From positions 1-14,168 of the forward strand of contig DASQLQ010000006.1 in the NCBI GenBank assembly GCA_035629935.1: DNA of 14,168 nucleotides. Reading direction: 5' to 3'. Within the stretch, counting starts at the first letter, position 1. Each line of letters opens with the position of its first letter. The position numbers and the translations under genes were made by a program. The notes beneath the pieces were generated by a model. The model saw nothing but the letters and a program-made list of their open reading frames with translations, was not told the DNA's origin and searched no databases. Positions 6,769-13,341 of the stretch are shown in pieces. This DNA comes from DASQLQ01 sp035629935 (GTDB taxonomy: Bacteria > Actinomycetota > CADDZG01 > WHSQ01).

Positions 6769-8286
6769 CTAACCCTTGATGACTCCGACCGGGCGCAGGC
6801 GCGCAACCACGCGTGAGATGCCGGCCCCCTCGCAGGTCTCGACCACCTCCGACACTTCCTTGTAGGCGTAGGGGGCTTCCTCGGCGAGAAGTTTCGGCTG
6901 TGACGCGGCGAGAACGATCCCCTGCGACTCGAGCTCTCTCTTCAGGTCCTGACCGCTCATCTGTTTCTTCGCCTGCGTTCGGCTCATCGCCCGCCCGGCC
7001 CCGTGGCAAGTCGATGAGAAAGACTTCTTGGCCGCTTCGTTCGTTCCCACGAGGACGAAAGACGCCGTGCCCATGCTTCCCGGGATGATCACCGGCTGTC
7101 CGATCGCTGAGTAGCGATCGGGGATCTCGGGGTGACCCGGCCCGAACGCTCGCGTCGCGCCCTTGCGATGGACGCACAGCTGCTTCATGCGACCGCCCAC
7201 TTCGTATTCCTCGATCTTGGCGAGGTTGTGCGATATGTCGTAGACGAGTGAGAGTCCCATCTCCCGAGCCGGGCGACGGAAGATCTGGGTGAAAGCATCT
7301 CGGGCTGCATCCATCAAGACGTGACGGTTGGCGCGTGCGAAGTTCCCGGCAGCGAGCATCGCGCCGAAGTAATCCTGGGCAGCCCCATGGGTCATCGGCA
7401 CGTTCCCCAGTTGGCGGTCGGGAACCTGGATGCCTAGTTGCGGCATCAATCGGTCGATCTGTCGAACGTGGTCCTGGCATGTTTGATGACCGATACCGCG
7501 TGAGCCCGAGTGGATCATCACGCAGACCTGACCCTCGAACAGCTCCATCGCAGAAGCGGCCTCCGGATGGCGTATCTCGTCGACGACCTGGACCTCCAGG
7601 AAGTGATTGCCGCCGCCGAGGCTTCCGAGTTGTGGGCCCCCGCGCTCCTTGGCACGGTCCGAGATCTTCTCGGGTCGCGCATCGGGCAAAGTGCCGAAGT
7701 CTTCGCTCAGCTCGGCATCGGACTCCCATCCGACTCCACGAGCGAGCGGGAACTTCACCCCTTGGGCGAGCACTATGTCGACCTCGGAGCTCGTCAGTCG
7801 CATCCGGCCCTTACCGCCGACACCACGGGGCACCGTCTTGCCGAGCGCTGCGACCAACTCGCGGAGCTTCGGTTTCACATCGGTGGCGAAGTCGAGGTCG
7901 CTACGGATCAATCGAACGCCGCATCCGATGTCGAAGCCCACGCCGCCCGGCGAGATCGCCCCGCCGGCTTCGATGTCCGTAGCCGCAACGCCACCGATCG
8001 GGAATCCGTATCCCCAGTGGATGTCCGGCATCGCCAGAGATGCACCAACGATCCCCGGCATCGTTGCGACGTTCGCAACTTGTATCGCTGCGCGGTCTTC
8101 GAGCGCTTTGTCGAACAAGCGCTTCGTGGCGAAGATCCGCCCCGGCACTCGCATGCCGTCGACGTATCCCTTCGGGATCTCCCAGATGAAAGGTTCGATC
8201 TGTTTCGGCTTGCCGTTTCCGCTCAGAAGGTGAGTACCTTGTCGGCCTCGGCCGACAGCGTCACCGCCTCCGGTGGAGTGGTCCAC
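6769..8286 (-). CDS. rtcB: RNA-splicing ligase RtcB (3'-phosphate/5'-OH RNA ligase)
   Basis: RtcB joins 2',3'-cyclic-phosphate or 3'-phosphate RNA ends to 5'-OH ends using GTP and Mn2+. Numbered from GTG 8286, the expected metal ligands and nucleophile are all present: Asp119 and Cys122 (G-F-D-I-G-C-G), His228 (G-G-G-N-H), His259 (I-H-S-G-S-R-G), His353 (S-H-N-L-A) and His428 (T-C-H-G-A-G-R), the residue that becomes guanylylated. Spacing follows that of characterised RtcB proteins. The start is uncertain. GTG 8286 is the only canonical start in this frame before the conserved region, but it lies inside dsrE and gives about 20 residues of low-complexity sequence. A CTG at 8226-8224, overlapping the dsrE stop as CTGA, would give 485 residues, closer to the family norm. 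This is the last gene of the archease-dsrE-rtcB operon. Confidence 0.95.
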   Translation of the reverse strand: MDHSTGGGDAVGRGRQGTHLLSGNGKPKQIEPFIWEIPKGYVDGMRVPGRIFATKRLFDKALEDRAAIQVANVATMPGIVGASLAMPDIHWGYGFPIGGVAATDIEAGGAISPGGVGFDIGCGVRLIRSDLDFATDVKPKLRELVAALGKTVPRGVGGKGRMRLTSSEVDIVLAQGVKFPLARGVGWESDAELSEDFGTLPDARPEKISDRAKERGGPQLGSLGGGNHFLEVQVVDEIRHPEAASAMELFEGQVCVMIHSGSRGIGHQTCQDHVRQIDRLMPQLGIQVPDRQLGNVPMTHGAAQDYFGAMLAAGNFARANRHVLMDAARDAFTQIFRRPAREMGLSLVYDISHNLAKIEEYEVGGRMKQLCVHRKGATRAFGPGHPEIPDRYSAIGQPVIIPGSMGTASFVLVGTNEAAKKSFSSTCHGAGRAMSRTQAKKQMSGQDLKRELESQGIVLAASQPKLLAEEAPYAYKEVSEVVETCEGAGISRVVARLRPVGVIKG

Positions 8287-8585
8287 GTGCCGTTGACCTT
8301 CGCAAGATCATCGTCGGTCGCCCCACGGGCGACTGCGCATGCCTTTCAGACATACACCGGCACCTCATGTTCCCTGAGTTTTGCCAGGAGCTCTCTGACT
8401 GGTGGGATCCCGACGCCTTCCATTGTGTCGGCCGTGTCGCCGACGATCATGTCTGCGGCATCCCCCGCCAGGAGAAGGGCCGAGTCGTGCCCGACTTCCA
8501 GGCATCCGTTCGCAACGACGTGCAAGGGGATGGAAGCTTTCGTTGGATCGGCCGCTCCGGCCGTGGCCCACACGAGCATCTTCAT
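8223..8585 (-). CDS. DsrE-family protein, probable selenoprotein (in-frame UGA at codon 80)
   Basis: The reading runs from ATG 8585 (AGAGGAG about 5 nt upstream) to TGA 8223-8225: 120 codons, of which codon 80 (8346-8348) is TGA. Before it is a DsrE-like fold of about 79 residues (W-A-T-A-G-A-A-D-P-T-K-A near the start, L-L-L-A-G-D-A-A-D-M, R-E-L-L-A-K-L-R). After it the frame continues in family style: K-A-C-A-V-A-R-G-A-T-D-D-D-L, ending V-L-T-F. Relatives of about 115-120 residues carry Cys or Ser at this loop followed by A-R-G-x-T. With Sec the loop reads V-Y-V-U-K-A-C, a U-x-x-C redox motif. A SECIS-like hairpin lies just downstream. The reading closes the gap to rtcB and leaves 11 nt after archease. 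The substrate is unknown; DsrE folds handle sulfur transfer or thiol redox. Alternatives are a true 79-residue truncation or a TGC/TGT-to-TGA error. Confidence 0.82.
8317..8348 (-). promoter_or_regulatory. UGA (Sec) codon and candidate bacterial SECIS hairpin
   Basis: On the minus strand the UGA (8348-8346) is followed by 12 nt and then a perfect stem: GTCGCCC (8333-8327), loop GTG (8326-8324), GGGCGAC (8323-8317). The loop G is 20 nt after the UGA. Bacterial SECIS elements sit just 3' of the UGA and present a small loop with G (often GU) to SelB, commonly about 16-37 nt downstream, with an upper stem starting about 11 nt after UGA in E. coli fdhF. If the closing C-G pair opens, the loop is CGUGG with GU inside. 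No bulged U is seen in the stem. This is a prediction from geometry only. Confidence 0.7.
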
Positions 8586-8596
8586 CGGCGCTCCTC

Positions 8597-9010
8597 TCAG
8601 ATATCGAAGAAGACGTGGCCTTCCCAGCCTTCCTCGGTCTGCTCGACCTCCAGTTGGTGGTACGTGATCGCTTTAACCGGTGTTCCCTCGAACTCCTCCT
8701 TCCCTCGTTTCTTGAGCCCTACACGGCCTCGGACTTCTTCTGCCCTCGCAGAGCTCACCTCCACCGAAACGATCCAAGCGTCTCGAGTGTCCTGCAGATA
8801 GAGGACTTCGCCAAGCCAGTCCACGAAAGTCCCGGGAAGATCGTGCGACCCGACCTCGATCTCTATCTGTTCATCCGGGGTGCCCGGCTTCCAAGTGCCC
8901 GTGATGGCAAGCAGTCCCAGGGCTCCCTGCCTGAACAACTCTTCGAGGGATTCACCGCCGACATAGATGCCGATATCTGCGGTGTGCTCGATGATCCGGT
9001 ATTCACCCAC
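8597..9010 (-). CDS. Archease (RtcB activator)
   Basis: The protein has 137 residues. The N-terminal Y-R-I-I-E-H-T-A-D-I-G-I is the archease signature, with Asp12 a metal ligand. The C-terminal G-H-V-F-F-D-I supplies the other conserved Asp. The middle has L-E-E-L-F-R-Q-G-A-L-G-L and F-V-D-W-L-G-E-V-L-Y-L. Archease promotes RtcB guanylylation and multiple turnover. The GTG at 9010 is chosen because the signature begins four residues later; the frame stays open further upstream, but only as antisense of moxR. No Shine-Dalgarno precedes the GTG. A TAGAAC seven nt upstream could be an imperfect -10 of a leaderless mRNA. The gene is first in the operon, and dsrE follows after 11 nt. Confidence 0.9.
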   Translation of the reverse strand: MGEYRIIEHTADIGIYVGGESLEELFRQGALGLLAITGTWKPGTPDEQIEIEVGSHDLPGTFVDWLGEVLYLQDTRDAWIVSVEVSSARAEEVRGRVGLKKRGKEEFEGTPVKAITYHQLEVEQTEEGWEGHVFFDI

Positions 9011-9016
9011 GCAGAC

Positions 9017-9038
9017 GGTTCTACTTGGAGATAGAACC
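9017..9038. repeat. Perfect 7-bp inverted repeat in the archease/moxR divergent spacer
   Basis: GGTTCTA (9017-9023) and TAGAACC (9032-9038) are exact inverted copies separated by 8 bp. They occupy half of the 43-bp region between the start codons of archease (9010, minus) and moxR (9054, plus). The position and symmetry suit a dimeric regulator operator that could control both operons. The arms also contain TAGAAC, a weak -10-like hexamer on each strand. No cognate regulator is encoded in the window. Confidence 0.55.
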
Positions 9039-9041
9039 TGC

Positions 9042-9053
9042 CACAATTCGCAG
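9042..9053 (+). promoter_or_regulatory. Possible leaderless -10 of the moxR operon
   Basis: CACAAT (9042-9047) keeps A at position 2 and T at position 6 of the TANNNT consensus and is followed by exactly 6 nt and GTG 9054. There is no Shine-Dalgarno. The first base is off consensus, so this is weaker than the sites at 2946 and 4092. Confidence 0.35.
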
Positions 9054-10010
9054 GTGGACCGTGCAGCCGCAACCAGCGCAGCTCGACTGCTGATCGACAA
9101 CGTCGAGCAGGTCATCCGGGGCAAACGCCGAGCCATCGAGGCGGCGGCAACCGCCTTGTTCGCCGGGGGCCATCTCCTCGTGGAAGACGTCCCCGGCGTG
9201 GGCAAGACCATGTTGAGCCGGTCCTTCGCCCGCTCGATCAGGGGATCGTTCAAGAGGATCCAGGCAACGCCAGATCTTCTACCCAGCGACGTGACGGGTA
9301 CATCAGTCTTCAATCAGAAGAATCAGCGGTTCGAATTCATCGAGGGGCCGGTATTCGGCAATGTCGTCCTTGTGGACGAGATCAACCGGACGACACCGCG
9401 CACACAATCCGCCCTGCTCGAAGCCATGGACGAGAACGCGGTGACGGTCGACGGGGTTCGTCACGCTCTACCCGAGCCACTCTTTCTGATCGCCACCCAG
9501 AATCCCCTCGAGCATCATGGGACGTATCCCCTTCCCGAGGGACAACTCGACCGGTTCGCGTTCGCGATGGATGTCGGGTACGTGACCGTGGATGTAGAGA
9601 AAGAGATCGTGCGTGCGCAACTCGAATCCCACCCGATCGACGAGCTCGAAGCCGTCCTGAACCCCGAGGAGGTGATGGGGGTGCGGAAGGTGGTTCGTTC
9701 GACGCACGTTTCCGACTCGGTCTTGGACTACGCACTCCGACTCACGGCCGCAACGCGTCAGCACCCTGATCTAGAGCTCGGGGCAAGTCCCCGGGCTTCG
9801 ATCTCGCTCGTGCGTTCTTCGCAGGCCCGCGCTCTCATCGACGGGCGTGAGTTCGTCGTTCCCGACGACATCAAAGTTCTTGCGGTCGACTCACTCGCTC
9901 ACCGAGTTGTGCCTGCTGCAGGGTTGCGCCTCGAACGAGGACGAGCCCGGGAGATCGTCAAGGCCATCGTCGCCGAAACCTCGGTGCCGGTGACCAGTAG
10001 TACTACGTGA
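9054..10010 (+). CDS. MoxR-family AAA+ ATPase
   Basis: The protein has 318 residues from GTG 9054. Walker A is V-P-G-V-G-K-T (Lys51). Walker B is V-V-L-V-D-E-I-N-R (Asp108, Glu109). Sensor 1 is I-A-T-Q-N-P (Asn150), and the G-T-Y-P-L-P-E-G-Q-L-D-R-F block and S-P-R-A-S are typical of MoxR proteins. The family are cytoplasmic chaperone-like ATPases that mature or assemble partner complexes, usually with DUF58 and transglutaminase or VWA proteins encoded next door, as here. An in-frame ATG at 8967 would place 29 residues inside the divergent archease gene without family resemblance, so GTG 9054 is preferred. The stop overlaps the DUF58 start as GTGA. Confidence 0.93.
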   Translation: MDRAAATSAARLLIDNVEQVIRGKRRAIEAAATALFAGGHLLVEDVPGVGKTMLSRSFARSIRGSFKRIQATPDLLPSDVTGTSVFNQKNQRFEFIEGPVFGNVVLVDEINRTTPRTQSALLEAMDENAVTVDGVRHALPEPLFLIATQNPLEHHGTYPLPEGQLDRFAFAMDVGYVTVDVEKEIVRAQLESHPIDELEAVLNPEEVMGVRKVVRSTHVSDSVLDYALRLTAATRQHPDLELGASPRASISLVRSSQARALIDGREFVVPDDIKVLAVDSLAHRVVPAAGLRLERGRAREIVKAIVAETSVPVTSSTT

Positions 10011-11212
10011 GGAGAAGGCTCAGCCCTCGCGCGCTCACGATCGCCGCATCCGGTGGGATCCTCTTCGTAGCCGGTTCGACTGCTCAGGCCGGATGGCTTT
10101 TCGTATTGGCCGCCGGGGTTTTCGGCCTCGTCGTTGGTTCTCTCTTCGTCCGACAGCACCTGAGTGGTGCCGACGTCCAGAGAACCGTCCCCGGCAGAGT
10201 GCGTGCCGGCGATGACGTGCGTGTCGGCATCGCGGTGACGAACTTCTCGAAGCGACGACTACCGCTCATGCGTGTTTCCGACAGTTTCGAGGCATTCGAT
10301 CCAACCGCCGTGGCGGTCGAGCGGTTGGGACCCGGCGAAACCGTCACCCTCGAGCAAGTACGGAGGGCCGAACGCCGCGGCGTTTATGAGGGCGGCGAGG
10401 TTTCGTTGCGCGCCGGTGCCCCCTTTGGGTTCATGTCAACGACCAGGACGGTCGACGTCCCGACCTCGTTCGTGGTTGTCCCGCGGTGGGTCGAACTGAC
10501 CTCGTTTCCGATCCTCGAGCCTTCTTCGTTCCCCTCCGACGTGTTGCACGAGCGTGCGCGAACGGGAGCTGGAGAGGAGTACATGGGTGTCCGGGATTAC
10601 CGTCCCGGCGATCCCCAGCGCTCCGTTCACTGGCGGTCTACGGCCCGCGCCGGACGTTTGGTCGTACGTGAGTACGAGGAAGAGGTCGCCTCGAAGGTGG
10701 TGTTGATCATCGCCGGCGGAGACGAAGGTGCCCCCCCGGACTCGTCGTTCGAATCCCTAGTCAGCGCTGCGGCTTCGATCGCCCGTTACGCGTTGCAGAC
10801 GGGGCATCCGATCGACCTCGTTCGGTACGACGCCGACGGGAACATCGCGCGTGTCGACGGACCCGACCGGTTCTCGGTACTCGATTGGCTTGCCCGGGCG
10901 GTGCCTAACAACCTGCCGCTCCTACCCTTGGTCGCTCCCAGTCTCGCCCGCATCGGGCGTCGAGGCACGGTGGTGATATTCAGCGGGACGACCGGTGTCG
11001 CCGGGCGCGAGATCCAACAAACGGTCCGAAGCATCCAGACCGCCGGCTCGAGAGCGATCGTGGTTGCCGCCAAGACGACGTCGTGGGCCCCTTCATCCCA
11101 AGCGATCTCCGAGGAGGAATCAGTTCTAAGTGAGCTCGGCCGTGGGCGCGCCTCCGTGCGTGTGATCTCACAAGGAGAGGATCTGTTCGATTGTCTGACT
11201 TCATTGGTCTGA
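10007..11212 (+). CDS. DUF58 domain-containing membrane protein
   Basis: The protein has 401 residues. Two N-terminal membrane segments (about residues 8-25 and 27-43) are followed by a beta-rich region and then the DUF58 signature near residues 195-222: G-V-R-D-Y-R-P-G-D-P-Q-R-S-V-H-W-R-S-T-A-R, then L-V-V-R-E-Y-E-E. The remainder resembles a VWA-like fold (V-V-L-I-I-A-G-G-D-E, V-V-I-F-S-G-T-T). DUF58 proteins pair with MoxR ATPases and transglutaminase-like membrane proteins; their exact role is unsettled, with links to cell envelope or complex assembly. The GTG at 10007 overlaps the moxR stop by 4 nt, and the 3' end overlaps the next gene by 22 nt. Confidence 0.92.
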   Translation: MRRRLSPRALTIAASGGILFVAGSTAQAGWLFVLAAGVFGLVVGSLFVRQHLSGADVQRTVPGRVRAGDDVRVGIAVTNFSKRRLPLMRVSDSFEAFDPTAVAVERLGPGETVTLEQVRRAERRGVYEGGEVSLRAGAPFGFMSTTRTVDVPTSFVVVPRWVELTSFPILEPSSFPSDVLHERARTGAGEEYMGVRDYRPGDPQRSVHWRSTARAGRLVVREYEEEVASKVVLIIAGGDEGAPPDSSFESLVSAAASIARYALQTGHPIDLVRYDADGNIARVDGPDRFSVLDWLARAVPNNLPLLPLVAPSLARIGRRGTVVIFSGTTGVAGREIQQTVRSIQTAGSRAIVVAAKTTSWAPSSQAISEEESVLSELGRGRASVRVISQGEDLFDCLTSLV

Positions 11213-13335
11213 TCAAGCGCGCTAACGCGACGAGACAGTCCGAGAACTCGATCGCGTTCAGAGGAGCCGTCCTTGCCGCCGTGATCGTCGGCGCTCTGGC
11301 GCTCGCGGTCGAACGAGCCATCTCCCCAGGGACCGCAGCGCTGGTGATCGCCGCCCTTGTGGTCGCCTACTGGGTTTCCTACGAACGACGGGACAAGGAC
11401 AACTGGCAGCTGAAGATCCTGATCTCTATCCTCGCGATCCTTGCGTTGATCCGGTTCTTCGGTCAATTGGGTGGGATCTCGACTCTGGACGAGGTCAGGT
11501 TCCCCCTGGCGGACCTGTTCCTTTGGGTTCAGGTCTTGCATGGCTTCGACCTTCCGGCGCGTAAGGACCTGAGTTTCTCGTTGGGCTCCTCACTGGCCCT
11601 CATGGCGGTGGCCGGTTCTATCTCGCAGGACCTCTGGTACGGCATTCTGCTCGTTGCGTATTTCCTTTGCGCCATCCTGGCTCTGTCACTGGGTCACCGG
11701 TCCGAGATCTACGAGGGCACCGGCGGCGTGCTTCGCTCGTCCGGAAGCCGTCCTCCGGTAAAGGTGCCGCGCCGCGATGTGTTCAAGGGAATCGCCGTCA
11801 CCTGCATCGCCGCAACGGTCCTGTTCCTCGTGATCCCTCAACCGAGTGGTCTACGCACCTTCGCGTTGCCGTTCCAGCTTGGGTCGGGCGGCGGGCTCTC
11901 GGCCGGCGGCGGTATCGCAAACCCGGGGTTCGAGGGGCAGGGTGATCCAACTTCACGGTCGATCGGCACGGCGTTCTACGGTTTCAGCGACAGCCTGAAT
12001 CTGCGGGTGCGAGGGGACCTCAACGACAACGTTGTGATGAGGGTGCGCGCCTCCAGCCCGGCGATGTGGCGCGGCCTCCTCTTCGACGACTACGACGGGA
12101 CGACGTGGAGCGGCGACGATGGAGACCCAACAGCTATCGAAGGCGACCCCCCGTACGGCTACCCGGTGGAATTCCGAAGCCTCGGCCCCCGGGCCACGCT
12201 CTCTCAGACGTTCTACGTCGAAACCGAGCAGCCGAACGTTGTCTTCGCGGCCGGCCAGCCCGAGGCCGTGTGGACCGAGGAGCAAGTGAGTTACGACGAC
12301 CTCGGAGGCCTTCGTCTCGACTCGACCTTGACCCCGGGGGCGGTTTACAGCGTCGTTTCCTCCTTGGGGGCCGCAACCCCAGACCAGCTCCGTACCGCCC
12401 CGCCGGAAGAACCCCCCGCGGATTTCGAGCGTTACGTGACCCTGCCTCCTTCGGTCACGGACCGCACCCGCGAACTGGCCGAGCGGATCACCCGTAACGC
12501 CCCGACGACGTACGACAAGGTGAAAGCGATCGAATCGTGGCTGGCCAACAATTTCAGGTACTCGATCGATTCGCCGGTTCCGCCGATCGGGCAGGACGCG
12601 GTCGACCACTTCCTGTTCGAAACGGACGTCGGTTTCTGCGAGCAATTCGCTTCTGCAACGATCGTGATGCTCAGGTCGCTTGGCATCCCTTCTCGCATGG
12701 TTGCGGGGTACGCCGTAGGGACACGCAACCCGTTCACCGGCTACTACGAGATCAAGAACTCCGATGCACACACCTGGGTGGACGTTTGGTTCCCGCAAGT
12801 GGGTTGGTACGAGTTCGACCCGACGTTCGCCATCCCACCGGCGCAAGAGGATGCGACCGAGAACGTTCCGCTGTTCAGAGCCTTCCAATTTGCGGCGGAC
12901 AAGTTCAAAGGTCTTCCCAAGGATCTCTCCAGCTTGCTGCGCACCGCGATGTTCGTCCTTCTTGCTGCCGTTGTCGGACTCGGCGTCTGGTTGCTGGTCA
13001 AGAAGCGCCGCCCGGCCGAACTGCAACCCGGGGTAGCCCGACGACCTGTCACCGGCGGACCGATTACCCATGCGTTCCGTCGCTTCGAGGAGGCCCTCGC
13101 AGCCAGAGGATCGCCGCGGGCTCCACCAGAAACCGCTGCAGAGCTGATGGCGAGAGAGGCCGGTCGCGCGAAACCAACGTCTGAGCAGGCGTTGCGAGCG
13201 TTTGAGCTGGAGCGGTATGGCGCCGGTTCGCCGTCGCGTTCGCAGGTAGAGGAAGCCGTTGCCGAGCTCGATCGCCTTTCGATCCAAGCGGCCAACCGAG
13301 ACGGGGCCCGCTCGCAGCCGCTGGGTAAGTCCTAG
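11191..13335 (+). CDS. TgpA-like transglutaminase-domain membrane protein (DUF3488 - transglutaminase - DUF4129)
   Basis: The protein has 714 residues and starts at TTG 11191 inside the DUF58 gene, with AAGGAGAGG 10-13 nt upstream. The N-terminal quarter has several membrane helices (DUF3488-like). A long extracellular stretch with a Gly-rich linker near residues 230-250 leads to a transglutaminase core with its complete triad: Cys483 (V-G-F-C-E-Q-F-A-S-A), His527 (D-A-H-T-W-V-D-V-W-F) and Asp543 (Y-E-F-D-P-T-F). One more helix (about 585-607) precedes a cytoplasmic tail with DUF4129-like sequence (A-F-R-R-F-E-E-A-L and E-L-D-R-L). The catalytic domain is therefore outside the membrane. Proteins of this layout may crosslink or cleave envelope proteins or peptidoglycan-linked peptides; the substrate is unknown. 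Translation is coupled to moxR and DUF58. It converges on the LysM gene with 6 nt between stops. Confidence 0.92.
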   Translation: MSDFIGLIKRANATRQSENSIAFRGAVLAAVIVGALALAVERAISPGTAALVIAALVVAYWVSYERRDKDNWQLKILISILAILALIRFFGQLGGISTLDEVRFPLADLFLWVQVLHGFDLPARKDLSFSLGSSLALMAVAGSISQDLWYGILLVAYFLCAILALSLGHRSEIYEGTGGVLRSSGSRPPVKVPRRDVFKGIAVTCIAATVLFLVIPQPSGLRTFALPFQLGSGGGLSAGGGIANPGFEGQGDPTSRSIGTAFYGFSDSLNLRVRGDLNDNVVMRVRASSPAMWRGLLFDDYDGTTWSGDDGDPTAIEGDPPYGYPVEFRSLGPRATLSQTFYVETEQPNVVFAAGQPEAVWTEEQVSYDDLGGLRLDSTLTPGAVYSVVSSLGAATPDQLRTAPPEEPPADFERYVTLPPSVTDRTRELAERITRNAPTTYDKVKAIESWLANNFRYSIDSPVPPIGQDAVDHFLFETDVGFCEQFASATIVMLRSLGIPSRMVAGYAVGTRNPFTGYYEIKNSDAHTWVDVWFPQVGWYEFDPTFAIPPAQEDATENVPLFRAFQFAADKFKGLPKDLSSLLRTAMFVLLAAVVGLGVWLLVKKRRPAELQPGVARRPVTGGPITHAFRRFEEALAARGSPRAPPETAAELMAREAGRAKPTSEQALRAFELERYGAGSPSRSQVEEAVAELDRLSIQAANRDGARSQPLGKS

Positions 13336-13341
13336 CCCGAG

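Noticed and set aside
6762..6771. Perfect palindrome TAGAGCTCTA formed by the two convergent stop codons of the subtilase and rtcB
   Set aside because: Ten bp including two TAG stops; too short and too likely by chance to call a terminator or a protein site.
8346..8585. A complete 79-residue DsrE-like gene ending at TGA 8346-8348
   Set aside because: It would lack the conserved C-terminal third of the family, leave about 60-120 unexplained nt before rtcB, and ignore both the in-family continuation and the hairpin after the TGA.
7510..8667. Long plus-strand open frame opposite rtcB and dsrE
   Set aside because: Antisense shadow of the rtcB operon without recognisable motifs. It stays open across the dsrE TGA because it lies on the other strand.
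9017..9038. LexA/SOS box
   Set aside because: The halves contain GTTC and GAAC but are separated by 12 bp instead of the 4 expected of an actinobacterial SOS box.
8967..9053. moxR start at ATG 8967
   Set aside because: These 29 residues overlap the divergent archease gene and the inverted repeat and do not resemble the MoxR N-terminus.
8597..9313. Archease frame extended upstream to 9313
   Set aside because: The extra 100 residues are antisense to the moxR ATPase core and precede the family signature, which starts right after GTG 9010.
11953..13287. Long open frame on the minus strand under the transglutaminase gene
   Set aside because: Arg/Gly/Pro-rich shadow of a well-recognised gene; such frames are common in GC-rich DNA and no family motif is visible.
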